Both the position numbers and the translations under genes were made by a program. Positions 33,974-42,550 of a stretch of DNA of 64,000 bases are shown here, one piece after another; within the stretch, counting starts at the first letter, position 1, and the number at the start of each line of letters is the position of its first letter. The DNA is taken from contig CAIORQ010000092.1 of assembly GCA_903860745.1 (NCBI GenBank), positions 37,219 through 101,218 of the forward strand, read 5' to 3'. The stretch comes from an uncultured Actinomycetes bacterium (lineage in GTDB: Bacteria; Actinomycetota; Acidimicrobiia; Acidimicrobiales; RAAP-2). A model generated the notes under the pieces. That model did not search any database and was not told where the DNA came from. It saw only the letters and a list, made by a program, of their open reading frames with translations.

Positions 33974-35056
33974 ATGACCACCACTGCGACCATCGTCGTC
34001 TGCGACGGCGACGAGACCGGCCAGGAGCTCCTCGACGAGTCCCTGCGCGCGATGACGCCCGAACTGCTCGGCGTCGACCTGAGCTTCGTCCACTACGACC
34101 TCTCGCTGGAGAACCGTCGTCGCAGCAACAACGAGGTGGTGCGCGAGGCCGCCGCCGCCATGGTCGAGACCGGGCTGGGCCTCAAGGCCGCCACCATCAC
34201 GCCCCCCGAGATCGGCGGCGTGGGTTCGCCCAACCGCCTGCTGCGCGAGGGCATCGGTGGCTCGGTGATCGTGCGCACCGGGCGGCGCATCCCCGGCGTC
34301 ACGCCGCCGGTGGTGGGCACCAACAAGCCGATCATCGTGGTGCGCATGGCCGTGGGCGACGCCTACGGCGCCCGGGAGGGACGCGACGGCGAGGCCGGTG
34401 GCGTGGACGAGAGCGCCTGGCGCACCGAGCGCATCGAGCGTTCGGTCTGCCGCGCGGTGGCCGAGTACTCCTTCGTCGCCGCCGAGGCCGCCCAGGGCCT
34501 CGTCTACGGGGGACCCAAGTGGACGGTCTCACCCACCTACGAGGGCATGCTCAAGGAGGAGATGGACGCCGCGGCCCAGCGCCACCCCACGGTGAAGTAC
34601 CACCCCGTGCTGATCGACGCGCTCTACGCCGGGCTCATCACCGAGATGCACGAGAGGACGCTGGTGATCCCCTCGCTCAACCGAGACGGCGACTGCCTGA
34701 GCGACCTGGTGCTCGCGATGTTCGGTTCGATCGCCGGGGCGGAGTCGGTGCTGATGTCGCTGGACGAGGACCTGCACATCAAGGTGGCGATGGCCGAGGC
34801 GCCCCACGGCACCGCACCCTCGCTGCGGGGCAAGAACGTGGCCAACCCCATGGCCATGCTGCTGGCGGGCGCGGCCCTGCTCGACCAGGCCGCCGGACAC
34901 CTCGACGACGATCGCTACCAGGTCGCCGGAGCGCGTCTGCGCCAGGCGACCCTCGACGGGGCGGCCGAGGGCTTTCGCACCTTCGACCTGGGGGGCGACT
35001 CCTCCACCAGTGGTGTCGTCGACGACGTCATCGCGAGGCTGCGGGCCTCGTTGTAG
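33974..35056 (+). CDS. Isocitrate/isopropylmalate dehydrogenase-family protein
   Basis: A 360-residue protein of the beta-decarboxylating dehydrogenase fold. It starts CDGDETGQELLDESL, the counterpart of GDGIGPE in the family. The C-terminal half has VKYHPVLIDALYAGLITEM and IPSLNRDGDCLSDLV (the Asp metal ligands), then AEAPHGTAPSLRGKNVANPM, which matches the conserved nucleotide-site HGTAPdiaGk.iANP. Substrate cannot be fixed: isocitrate is favoured by closeness to known type I enzymes, but the N-terminal motif is divergent. Confidence 0.8.
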   Translation: MTTTATIVVCDGDETGQELLDESLRAMTPELLGVDLSFVHYDLSLENRRRSNNEVVREAAAAMVETGLGLKAATITPPEIGGVGSPNRLLREGIGGSVIVRTGRRIPGVTPPVVGTNKPIIVVRMAVGDAYGAREGRDGEAGGVDESAWRTERIERSVCRAVAEYSFVAAEAAQGLVYGGPKWTVSPTYEGMLKEEMDAAAQRHPTVKYHPVLIDALYAGLITEMHERTLVIPSLNRDGDCLSDLVLAMFGSIAGAESVLMSLDEDLHIKVAMAEAPHGTAPSLRGKNVANPMAMLLAGAALLDQAAGHLDDDRYQVAGARLRQATLDGAAEGFRTFDLGGDSSTSGVVDDVIARLRASL

Positions 35057-35057
35057 T

Positions 35058-35837
35058 TCACAGCGCCAGCGCGAGTTTCACCGTGGTGATCGCGCCGATG
35101 GTGATCACCAGGGCGCGAACCACCCGCGGCGAGAGCCGTCGGATGAGCAGGGTCCCCAGCCACCCGCCGACGAGGGCGCCCACTAGGAGGACCGAGACGG
35201 CCTGCACCGAGAGGTGGCCGCGCGCCACGAAGACGACGCCGGCGACGGTGTTGATCAACAGCGACAGGGCCACGCGAAGTCCCTGGAGCACGTTGAGCTC
35301 GTAGGGGAGGGTGAGGGCCAGGACCGCCATGAGGAGGATGCCCAGGCCCGCGCCGAAGTAGCCCCCGTAGGCGGCGCACAGCAGCACGCCCGCGACCAGC
35401 GCGCGACGGTGCACCACCACCGCCTCGCCACCGGCGCGACGCCGCGCCAGGGACTTCGTGATCTGGGGCGCGGCCGCGAAGAGGACCGTGGCCGCGCCGA
35501 TCAGCCAGGGGACCACGAGCGAGAAGGTCCGGTTGGTCCCCAGCAGGAGGGCCGCCGTGCCCCCGACCGATCCCGCGACGCAGGTCGGCACGAGGGACCG
35601 CAATAGGCTCCGGTGGGCCCTCAACTCCTCGCGGAAGCCTCGGATACCGCCGAAGGTGCTGGGCAGGATCCCGACCGACGAGGACATGTTGGCGACCAAC
35701 GGGGGCAGGCCCACGGCCAACAGGGTCGGGAAGCTCAAGAAGGTTCCCCCGCCCGCGATGCCGTTGGAGATGCCCGCGGCACAACCGGCCACGAAGATGA
35801 TGAGGATCTTCCAACCCAGGGCCACCGTGGCGAGCAC
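35058..35837 (-). CDS. TSUP-family (TauE/SafE) membrane permease
   Basis: A 259-residue membrane protein with about eight helices. GISNGIAGGGTFLSFPTLLAVGLPP near the N-terminus and YGGYFGAGLGILLMAVLAL in the second half are the two glycine-rich TSUP repeats. The family exports or imports sulfite, sulfonates and other small anions. The GTG start is 7 nt after TAGGAT on this strand, so it is probably leaderless. It is divergent from an LLM flavin enzyme, some of which act on sulfonates; a shared sulfur role is only a guess. Confidence 0.88.
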   Translation of the reverse strand: MLATVALGWKILIIFVAGCAAGISNGIAGGGTFLSFPTLLAVGLPPLVANMSSSVGILPSTFGGIRGFREELRAHRSLLRSLVPTCVAGSVGGTAALLLGTNRTFSLVVPWLIGAATVLFAAAPQITKSLARRRAGGEAVVVHRRALVAGVLLCAAYGGYFGAGLGILLMAVLALTLPYELNVLQGLRVALSLLINTVAGVVFVARGHLSVQAVSVLLVGALVGGWLGTLLIRRLSPRVVRALVITIGAITTVKLALAL

Positions 35838-35844
35838 CCCCGAA

Positions 35845-35850
35845 ATCCTA
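35845..35850 (-). promoter_or_regulatory. -10 box TAGGAT, leaderless TSUP permease
   Basis: TAGGAT on the minus strand is followed by 7 nt and the GTG at 35837. Confidence 0.45.
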
Positions 35851-35893
35851 CCGAGGTCGTCGCGTCGCGCCGTGCACGCCGCGGCGGGCCCCG

Positions 35894-35899
35894 TAGCAT
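35894..35899 (+). promoter_or_regulatory. -10 box TAGCAT, leaderless LLM oxidoreductase
   Basis: TAGCAT is followed by 6 nt and GTG at 35906. With the TSUP promoter on the other strand this makes a divergent pair of leaderless promoters within 68 bp. Confidence 0.5.
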
Positions 35900-35905
35900 C
35901 GAGAC

Positions 35906-36793
35906 GTGGAGCTCTCCGTCGTCATCTTGCCGATCGAACGATGGGAGAGGGCCCGCGACCAGTGGCGCCGCCTCGACGAGTGGGGCGTGCACGCGGGCTA
36001 CACCTACGACCACCTCTCGTGGCGCGAGCCCTTCCGTGACGGCCCCTGGTTCGCCATGGTCCCCACGCTCGTGGCGGCGGCCACGGTCACCTCTCGCCTG
36101 CGCCTGGGCCCCCTGGTCACCTCTGCGAACTTCCGTCATCCCCTGGTGCTGGCGAAGGACCTCCTCGCCCTCGACGACATCTCGAGGGGTCGACTGACCG
36201 TCGGCGTGGGTTCGGGTGGCACGGGCTACGACGCGCACACCCTGGGCCAGGCCCCCTGGAGCGCCGCCGAACGACACGAGCGCTTCGTCGAGTTCACCCG
36301 GGCCCTCGACCGACTCCTGGTCGAGAACTCGTCGAACCTCGGTGGTCCGTACTACCCGGTGGTCGACTCGCGCCAACTGCCCGGCCCGCGCCAACGCCCG
36401 CGCCCTCCGCTCTACGTGAGCGCCCTGGGCCCCAAGTCCCTGGCCCTGACCGCCGAACTGGCCGAGGGCTGGGTCAGCTACGGCGCGCGCGCGGGAGAGG
36501 CGATGTCCACCTACGACGCGGTTAGCCACCAGCTGGCCCGCCTCGACGAGGAACTGGCCCGACGCGATCGGCCCGCGGGCTCGATGCACAAGGTCCTGTT
36601 GCACTTCGCCGCGGACGAGCGGCCGATGGACTCCCTCGGGTCCTTCCTCGACTGGGCCGCGCGCTACCGCGAACTCGGCGTCGACGAGGTCGTGGTCCAC
36701 TGGCCGGTCCCGGGGACGGCCTTCGACCACGATCCGGCCGTCTTCGAGGAGATCTGCCGCGAGGGTGCGCAGACCCTGGCGGCCTGGGAGTAG
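35906..36793 (+). CDS. LLM-class flavin-dependent oxidoreductase
   Basis: A 295-residue bacterial luciferase-like protein with the TIM-barrel motifs HAGYTYDHLSWREPF, LRLGPLVTSANFRHP, DDISRGRLTVGVGSGG and PPLYVSALGPKSLALTAELAEGW. Members use FMN or F420; F420 use is common in actinobacteria, but the cofactor cannot be assigned here. Substrate unknown. GTG start 6 nt after a -10 box. Confidence 0.86.
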   Translation: MELSVVILPIERWERARDQWRRLDEWGVHAGYTYDHLSWREPFRDGPWFAMVPTLVAAATVTSRLRLGPLVTSANFRHPLVLAKDLLALDDISRGRLTVGVGSGGTGYDAHTLGQAPWSAAERHERFVEFTRALDRLLVENSSNLGGPYYPVVDSRQLPGPRQRPRPPLYVSALGPKSLALTAELAEGWVSYGARAGEAMSTYDAVSHQLARLDEELARRDRPAGSMHKVLLHFAADERPMDSLGSFLDWAARYRELGVDEVVVHWPVPGTAFDHDPAVFEEICREGAQTLAAWE

Positions 36794-36794
36794 C

Positions 36795-38048
36795 TCAGTA
36801 CAGCTTGATCTCGTCGGAGCCGAGCAGGTACATCGACTGGGCGGCGGCGTTGAGCGACTCGCGCGCGCGCGGGTCCGCGGCGTGGTCGATGAGCGATCGC
36901 GCCTGGGACTGCTGGGAGAAGCCGAAGATCGGGGCGATGCCCTGCTCGGTCACGATGACCGAGTGCTGGAAGGAGCACACCGGACCGTCGAGGAGGGGCA
37001 CGATGTTGGACACGCCGGTCTTCTCGTGCCAGCTGCGCAGGGCCAGCACGGCCTGGCCGCCGCGAGAGTGCAGGGCGCCCGAGACGAAGTCCGGCTGTCC
37101 ACCGAAGCCCGAGTAGATGCGTCCGCGCACGAAGCTGGCGTTGGACTGGGCGTAGAGGTCGACCTGCAGGGCGGTGTTGATCGAGAGCATGGTCGGCTGG
37201 TCGGCGATGCGGGCGGGATTGTTGGCCACCTCGGTGCGACGCATGACGAGGCGCGGGTTCTCGTCGGCCCATTCGTACATCTCCTGGGTGCCGAAGAGGA
37301 AGGTGCTGGTCATGACGCGGTTGACGTCGATGGCGCCGGCCCGGTCCAGGTGCATGATGCCGTCCGAGACCATCTCGGACCACACGCCCAGGTGGCGGCG
37401 ATGGTGCATCTGGCTGAGCGCGGCGTCGGGCAGTTGCCCGATGCCCAGCTGCAAGGTGGCGCCGTCGCTCGAGAGCGAGGCCACGTTCTCGCCGATGACC
37501 AGAGCGGCTTCGTCCGGCGGTCGCTCCGAGGGGTTGGGCAACATGGCGTCGTGCTCGATGGCCAGGTCGACGTCGTCGACCACGATCTCGGAGTCGCCGA
37601 AGGTGTAGGGCATGTGCGCGTTGAGCTGGGCGACGATCAGCCCACCGCGGCGACGGACCTCCTCGAGCGCCGCGGGCAGGATGTTGGTCTCGATGCCCAG
37701 CGACACCTTGCCGTTGCGCGGCGTGGAGGTCTGGATGAAGACCACGTCCGGCGGACGGCTGGTCGCGAAGAGGCGCGGCACCAGCGACAGGCGCATGGGC
37801 AGGTACTTCAGGTCGTCGTCGCTGCGCACGCCCGCCCCCACGAAGGGGCTCTCGGTGATGATTCCCTCGCGCCGCGGCCAGTCCCCCTGGGCGTTCAAGA
37901 CGAAGAAGCGGAACACCGGGATCTTGGCGACGGCCAGATGGACCAGTTCCCACGGCGTGGCGTAGTTGCCCGAGACCACGATGCGCGGCTCGTTGGGGGC
38001 GAGGGCCTCGAGCCGCTCACCTATCACTGAAAGAGATACCAGTTCCAT
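36795..38048 (-). CDS. Acetyl-CoA hydrolase/4-hydroxybutyrate CoA-transferase family protein
   Basis: A 417-residue class I CoA-transferase. The C-terminal acetyl-CoA hydrolase domain shows YSGFGGQPDFVSGALHSRGGQ and VTEQGIAPIFGFSQQSQARSLID; the N-terminal half has VVSGNYATPWELV and NAHMPYTFGDSEI. These enzymes move CoA between acetyl-CoA and carboxylic acids such as 4-hydroxybutyrate. The ATG is taken after GAAAGG; a GTG and a further ATG lie just upstream in frame. It is convergent with the LLM gene (1 bp between stops). Confidence 0.85.
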   Translation of the reverse strand: MELVSLSVIGERLEALAPNEPRIVVSGNYATPWELVHLAVAKIPVFRFFVLNAQGDWPRREGIITESPFVGAGVRSDDDLKYLPMRLSLVPRLFATSRPPDVVFIQTSTPRNGKVSLGIETNILPAALEEVRRRGGLIVAQLNAHMPYTFGDSEIVVDDVDLAIEHDAMLPNPSERPPDEAALVIGENVASLSSDGATLQLGIGQLPDAALSQMHHRRHLGVWSEMVSDGIMHLDRAGAIDVNRVMTSTFLFGTQEMYEWADENPRLVMRRTEVANNPARIADQPTMLSINTALQVDLYAQSNASFVRGRIYSGFGGQPDFVSGALHSRGGQAVLALRSWHEKTGVSNIVPLLDGPVCSFQHSVIVTEQGIAPIFGFSQQSQARSLIDHAADPRARESLNAAAQSMYLLGSDEIKLY

Positions 38049-38137
38049 GACCACACCTTTCTCGTGATACCAGTGTCGCAGACCCGCGCTCACCGGTGAC
38101 GCGAAATGTGGGGATATGGGTACTTGGACCCCGGGAC

Positions 38138-38150
38138 GATAGGCCCTATC
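38138..38150. promoter_or_regulatory. 13-bp palindrome between thioredoxin and CoA-transferase genes
   Basis: GATAGGCCCTATC is a perfect inverted repeat with a single central base, 7 bp after the thioredoxin stop. It could be a regulator site for the CoA-transferase gene or part of a terminator. Confidence 0.3.
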
Positions 38151-38156
38151 TGCGGG

Positions 38157-38528
38157 TCAACGCGCCGCGGCCTGCTCCTCGGCGATCTGTCGGCGCACGT
38201 CGTCCATGTCGAGCTCGGCGGCCTTGTGCACGAGGTCGACCAGGACGGCCTCGGGCAGACCGCCGGCCTGGGAGAAGACGACGATTTGTTCGCGGATGAT
38301 CATCAGGGTCGGGATGGACATGATGTTGAAGGAGGCGGCGAGGTCCTGGTGCGCCTCGGTGTCGATCTTGCCGAAGACGACGTCGGGGAAGCTCGCGGAG
38401 ACCTTCTCGTAGGTCGGCGCGAAGGCGACGCAGGGTCCGCACCATCCGGCCCAGAAGTCGAGGATGACGAAGTCGTGGGACCTCAGGGTCTCGTCGAAGT
38501 TCTCGGTGGTGATCTCTACTGTCGCCAT
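38157..38528 (-). CDS. trxA: Thioredoxin
   Basis: A 123-residue thioredoxin with the active site WAGWCGPCV (Cys30, Cys33), the cis-proline motif SIPTLMII near residue 73 and the LDFWA strand. It reduces disulphides in the cytosol. A 15-residue C-terminal helix (DMDDVRRQIAEEQAAAR) extends beyond the classical end. The ATG has GAGGAGG upstream. Confidence 0.93.
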   Translation of the reverse strand: MATVEITTENFDETLRSHDFVILDFWAGWCGPCVAFAPTYEKVSASFPDVVFGKIDTEAHQDLAASFNIMSIPTLMIIREQIVVFSQAGGLPEAVLVDLVHKAAELDMDDVRRQIAEEQAAAR

Positions 38529-38548
38529 GACGGCCTCCTCGTGAAGTC

Positions 38549-38562
38549 CCCGGACGTCCGGG
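38549..38562. promoter_or_regulatory. 14-bp palindrome upstream of thioredoxin
   Basis: CCCGGACGTCCGGG is a perfect palindrome 20 bp before the thioredoxin ATG, in its leader or promoter. It may be an operator, or a hairpin; high GC makes chance palindromes more likely. Confidence 0.25.
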
Positions 38563-38614
38563 CGCCAGGTGGGCACGATTTTACCCGCGGGGGTATGGGT
38601 CGTGACCCGTCCGA

Positions 38615-40057
38615 CTAGCCGCCCACCGTCGTGACGCGCTGGGGGTCGAGCCAGTCGATGACGTCGAGGGCGCAGTAGTCGTCGCGCCCGGCCGCCACCT
38701 CGTTGATGGCCGCGATGCAGTCGCCACTGGTCACCAGGGGCGGCTCGACGTAGCCGCCGGCGCGGACCTGGGGCAGGCCGCAGGTGGCCAGGAGCCCGTT
38801 GCACAGGCACGCGGTCTGGGGCGCCTCGGGCGAGTGGCCGCCCTTCCTCTGGTACTGCCCGAGGGGCTCGGCCGCGCAGCGGTACCCGAGCGACCCGTCG
38901 TTCTTGAGGTAGGTCTCGCGCAGGTAGCCCAGGTCGCAGTGGCGCGGGCGCTCGGCGTAGACCTCGGGCTCGGCCACGCTGCCGGGCTCGTCGAGCACCT
39001 TGAAGGGGTAGCCGGTGGACGACGCGCGCAGCGAGGTCCTCACCCGCAGCGGTCCCTGGCGGGACTCGTGCAGGATGCGACGACGCAGCTGGTTCTCCAT
39101 CCCCGAGTCGCTGCAGTAGGCGAAGAGCGTGCCGACCTGGACGCCCCGGGCGCCGAGGGACTGGGCGGCCACCACGTCCTCGCGGCGCGTCACGCCGCCG
39201 CCGATCCAGTAGGGCACGTTCAGCGCGTTGAGCGCGGCGAAGTCCACCTCGTCACGCGGACCGTAGACGGGTTCGCCCTCGTCGGTGACGGAGTAGGCGC
39301 CGCGCGGCGGCGCGGTGTGGCCGCCGGCGCTGGGTCGCTCCACGACCAGACCGTTCACCTCGCCGCTCGATCGGCGCACCAGGGCGGTGGCCAGGACGTT
39401 GCCCGAGACGATGCCCACGAACTGGGGGCGAGCCAGGGCGCCGTCGAGGTAGTCGGCCGGGTCGAAGGGCAGCGAGGTGACGGGGTTCTCGCTGGTCGCC
39501 CCCTCGACGTCGAGGGGCATCGTGACGCGACGTCCCTCGCTGAGCTCGTCGAGCACGCCGGGGATGTGGGTGGGCACGCCGGCGCCCATCATCACGTAGT
39601 CCACGCCACCCAACATGGCGCCCAGCAGGCTCGGCGCCGTCGGGAGCTGGATCTTGGTCAACAGGTTGATGCCGACCAGGCCCGAGTGGCCGGCCTTGGC
39701 CAGGGCGACCTCCACGAAGCTGGCCAGCACGATCAGCTCGATCTCGCGACGGGGACTGTCGGCGCGCAACATGGGTACCGCGCGGTAGGGGGCGCCGTCG
39801 CGTCGGCGCCGGGCGGCGAAGCGTTCCAGGGCGCGGTCGACGACGTCGGGCCGGGGGAAGCGCTTCAAGACGCCGTCGAGCTCCTCGTCCACGCCGTGGT
39901 CCTGGAGCCGGCGGGCGAACACCGTCTCGATCGCCGTGCCCGAGACGACCCCGATCTGACCGACGCGCGCGACGGCGCGCGCCAGGCGCCAACCGGAGAT
40001 GGCGACACCCATGCCGCCTTGGATCAGCCACGGGGAAGGGACGGACGTTTCGCTCAT
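38615..40057 (-). CDS. Nitronate monooxygenase/PfaD-like flavoprotein
   Basis: A 480-residue FMN TIM-barrel protein: IQGGMGVAISGWRLARAVA at the N-terminus, ERPSAGGHTAPPRGAY near residue 238, and GGGVTRREDVVAAQSLGARG near 288. It is about 120 residues longer than typical nitronate monooxygenases, with a Cys-rich C-terminal part (RPRHCDLGYLRETYL, TACLCNGLLATCGLPQ), closer to PfaD-like enoyl reductase relatives. Real substrate unknown. A TAGACT box lies 53 bp upstream of the ATG. Confidence 0.83.
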   Translation of the reverse strand: MSETSVPSPWLIQGGMGVAISGWRLARAVARVGQIGVVSGTAIETVFARRLQDHGVDEELDGVLKRFPRPDVVDRALERFAARRRRDGAPYRAVPMLRADSPRREIELIVLASFVEVALAKAGHSGLVGINLLTKIQLPTAPSLLGAMLGGVDYVMMGAGVPTHIPGVLDELSEGRRVTMPLDVEGATSENPVTSLPFDPADYLDGALARPQFVGIVSGNVLATALVRRSSGEVNGLVVERPSAGGHTAPPRGAYSVTDEGEPVYGPRDEVDFAALNALNVPYWIGGGVTRREDVVAAQSLGARGVQVGTLFAYCSDSGMENQLRRRILHESRQGPLRVRTSLRASSTGYPFKVLDEPGSVAEPEVYAERPRHCDLGYLRETYLKNDGSLGYRCAAEPLGQYQRKGGHSPEAPQTACLCNGLLATCGLPQVRAGGYVEPPLVTSGDCIAAINEVAAGRDDYCALDVIDWLDPQRVTTVGG

Positions 40058-40109
40058 GCACAGGCCCTTCGTGCCGGTGAGACGGGCGTCTGCAGTCGGC
40101 GTCGCCGCC

Positions 40110-40115
40110 AGTCTA
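40110..40115 (-). promoter_or_regulatory. -10 box TAGACT of the nitronate monooxygenase-like gene
   Basis: TAGACT on the minus strand, leaving a leader of about 45 nt to the ATG at 40057 with a weak AAGGG ribosome site. Confidence 0.3.
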
Positions 40116-40206
40116 GGTCAGGTCCATGGGTCGTTCGTGTCCGAATGACCGCTCCTCGCGCCGACCCGCGCTCCGCCGGGTGGGCGTGGCGCGTGACCGG
40201 GGGCGA

Positions 40207-40212
40207 TAGCAT
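40207..40212 (+). promoter_or_regulatory. -10 box TAGCAT of the MBL hydrolase gene
   Basis: TAGCAT lies 24 nt before the ATG at 40237; the short leader holds the GAGGAGGA ribosome site, so this one is not leaderless. Confidence 0.35.
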
Positions 40213-40236
40213 CGGCGCAGAATCGAGGAGGACCTG

Positions 40237-40794
40237 ATGAGCGCTCGAGTGGATGTGTTGACCGCCGGCTACGTCGGCGACCGGGTCGCCTCGAGCGTCG
40301 TGCTGGTGCGCGAGAACGACGTGATCGTGGTGGTCGACCCCGGCATGGTGGCCGATCGCTCGCGCATCCTCGAGCCGCTGCACGCGTTGGGTGTGCACGA
40401 GGACGACGTGACCGACGTCATCTTCTCCCACCACCACCCTGACCACACCCTCAACGCCGCACTCTTCGCCCGTGCGTCCTACCGCGACGTGTGGGCGACC
40501 TACCGGGACGACCGGTGGGACGATCGCTGCGACGTCCTGCCGGGAGCCCCGAGCGTGAGTTTGATGGACACCCCCGGTCACACCCCCCAGGACATCTCCA
40601 CGCTGATCGAGACCGACCAGGGCCTCGTGGTGTGCACCCACCTGTGGTGGTCGGTGGAGGGGCCCCTGGTCGACCCGCTGGCGTCGGACCAGGCGCAGCT
40701 CGAGTCCTCGCGGGCCGCCGTGCTCGCCCTGGCGCCCGTGATGATCGTGCCCGGTCACGGCGCGCCCTTCTCGCCGAGCGACCTGCCCGTCTGA
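40237..40794 (+). CDS. MBL-fold metallo-hydrolase
   Basis: A 185-residue single-domain metallo-beta-lactamase. The metal-binding motif is HHHPDH at residues 65-70 (His65, His67, Asp69, His70); further ligands are in DTPGHTPQDIS and VPGHGAPF. It lacks extra domains and is at the short end of the family, like MBLAC1/glyoxalase II-like members. It probably hydrolyses a thioester or other ester with two zinc ions. Good GAGGAGG site before the ATG. Confidence 0.87.
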   Translation: MSARVDVLTAGYVGDRVASSVVLVRENDVIVVVDPGMVADRSRILEPLHALGVHEDDVTDVIFSHHHPDHTLNAALFARASYRDVWATYRDDRWDDRCDVLPGAPSVSLMDTPGHTPQDISTLIETDQGLVVCTHLWWSVEGPLVDPLASDQAQLESSRAAVLALAPVMIVPGHGAPFSPSDLPV

Positions 40795-40912
40795 GTCCGC
40801 GAGCGGCCGGGGAGCCGTGGCGGGGACGTCCCGCGCGACGGTTCTCGACAGCACCTCGCGACGAGGTCCTCGCCCGACCCGGCTCCGGGGGCGGCGAGTC
40901 GCGCGAGGGGTC

Positions 40913-41635
40913 CTAGGGCAGAGTGGTGGAGGCCAGGGGCGTGGCCCCCGAGGGCGTCGCGAAGCGGTAGCGCTGGCCCCAGTGGGAGAAGGTGACCACC
41001 AGCGTCGTCGGCACCCCCTGGGTGCGCCCCGACGCGCGCAGCTGCACCGGAAGGAACGGTGAGGTCGCCGAGACGAAGAGGGTCTCGACGCCCTTGGTCA
41101 GGCCGAGTTCGGCGTTGGCGGTGCCGATGACGGCGACCACCTTGTGGCCGTCGAGCGTCTCGACCGCGGTGGCGCGAAGCGGCGGCGCCGGCGGGACCTG
41201 ACTGATCATCGAGGAGAACACCAGACCGGTGGCCAAGGAGTGGTAGTCCGCGCTCGACGAGGGGATGTACACCCACCGGTTGGCCCACTGCGGATCGCTC
41301 CGGCCGAATTGCAGGGAGATGAGCGTGGCGCTCTCGCGGATGTAGAGCCTGCCCTTGATCAGCACGGCGGTGCCTCGCGAGGAGTTGAAGGACATGTCCT
41401 GGTGGGCCTCGTCGGTGCCCGACTGCGTGGTGGCGTCGAAGGTGTAGCCCACGGCGGCGCCCTTGGAGACGTCGAGGCAGGAACCCTCTTGTCTCGCGCC
41501 GCTCATGGCGAGTGCGACGACCTTCGCCGGCGTCAGGCCCGCCAGCGTCGCGGGCTTCGCCGACTGCGCGGCGGCGCCGGCGAGGGGGAACAGGCTGGCC
41601 CCCACGACGACGAGGGAGATCACGACCTTCTTCAT
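40913..41635 (-). CDS. Secreted protein, first of a tandem paralogous pair
   Basis: A 240-residue protein with a signal peptide (MKKVVISLVVVGASLFPLAGAAA). The mature part starts TLAGLTPAKVVALAMSGARQEG and later has ETLFVSATSPFLPVQLRASG. The neighbouring gene encodes the same elements (SLSGLTGAQVVAASEAAALAQG, QTLYVSTTAPFLPVGMVVLS), so the pair arose by duplication. The overall layout resembles LppX/LprG-type carrier lipoproteins, but there is no lipobox and identity to them is not evident. Function unknown. Confidence 0.7.
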   Translation of the reverse strand: MKKVVISLVVVGASLFPLAGAAAQSAKPATLAGLTPAKVVALAMSGARQEGSCLDVSKGAAVGYTFDATTQSGTDEAHQDMSFNSSRGTAVLIKGRLYIRESATLISLQFGRSDPQWANRWVYIPSSSADYHSLATGLVFSSMISQVPPAPPLRATAVETLDGHKVVAVIGTANAELGLTKGVETLFVSATSPFLPVQLRASGRTQGVPTTLVVTFSHWGQRYRFATPSGATPLASTTLP

Positions 41636-41746
41636 GGCGGCGGGGACTTTCTCGCGGGGTTAGGGGTGCCCCTCGACTGTAGTCGCGGGCGGCTCGGTCG
41701 CTCGCGCCACCACGCCGCGGTCAGGGACGCTGGCGCCGGTGTGGGC

Positions 41747-42472
41747 TCAAGCCCCGATCTTCGTCTGCCAGCTCGGCGTGAAGTTGGCGGGTCGGGTGAT
41801 GTCGGCCTGGACGCCCCAGTTCTTGAAGGTGACCGTCTCGAAGGGCCGATTCGATCCGGAGAGGGCGGACAGGACCACCATGCCCACCGGCAGGAAGGGT
41901 GCGGTCGTCGAGACGTAGAGCGTCTGCGTGCCCTGGATGCTGGACGTGGCGCCGTAGAGGTTCCCGCTGACCGCGAGGACCGACTGGCTGTCGAAGGTGG
42001 TCGGTCCGGTCACGCTCAGGGTGCCGCTGGGTCCGAGGATCTTCAGCAGACCCGGCAGGGTCAGGCCCTGGTCGAAGATGGCGAAGCCGGTGTGCCCCTT
42101 GGTGAAGGAGATCCACTTGTTCGCGACACCCGTCACCGAGGCACCGAAGTAGGTCTTGGCGGCGACCGCGTCGAGCTTCACGTAGACGACGCCGTGCAGG
42201 TAGATCGCCTCGACCTTGTGACCCTTGATGCGGCCGAACTGGATGCCGCTGCGCAGCATGGTGACCGTGAGGGAAGTGAGGCTGGAGCCGAGGATGTCGG
42301 CGGTCACCGACCGCGTCACCGCTCCCTGGGCGAGGGCCGCCGCCTCCGACGCCGCCACGACCTGGGCCCCGGTGAGGCCACTCAGCGAGGTGGGGGCGGT
42401 GGCGCCGGCACCTACGGCGGGGGCGACGATGACGAGGCCGAGCACGACCGTCGCGACCAGGGACCTCTTCAT
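41747..42472 (-). CDS. Secreted protein, second of a tandem paralogous pair
   Basis: A 241-residue protein with signal peptide MKRSLVATVVLGLVIVAPAV ending GAGATA. It is a paralogue of the protein encoded next to it, as shown by matching N-terminal (LSGLTGAQVVAA) and C-terminal (TLYVSTTAPFLPV) motifs. The ATG is preferred over an in-frame GTG six codons earlier because it places the signal peptide normally. The fold is probably a beta-sheet carrier or binding protein. Confidence 0.7.
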   Translation of the reverse strand: MKRSLVATVVLGLVIVAPAVGAGATAPTSLSGLTGAQVVAASEAAALAQGAVTRSVTADILGSSLTSLTVTMLRSGIQFGRIKGHKVEAIYLHGVVYVKLDAVAAKTYFGASVTGVANKWISFTKGHTGFAIFDQGLTLPGLLKILGPSGTLSVTGPTTFDSQSVLAVSGNLYGATSSIQGTQTLYVSTTAPFLPVGMVVLSALSGSNRPFETVTFKNWGVQADITRPANFTPSWQTKIGA

Positions 42473-42550
42473 CTCACGCACTTCTCGCACCGACTCGTGG
42501 CCTCGACACTAACGGAAGTTTGCGCCGCGAGCCAGCGCCACGGTGCCGGA

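Noticed and set aside
40854..40866. Hairpin CCTCGCGACGAGG between converging genes as a terminator
   Set aside because: The stem is only 5 bp with no U-tract in a very GC-rich gap; too weak to call.
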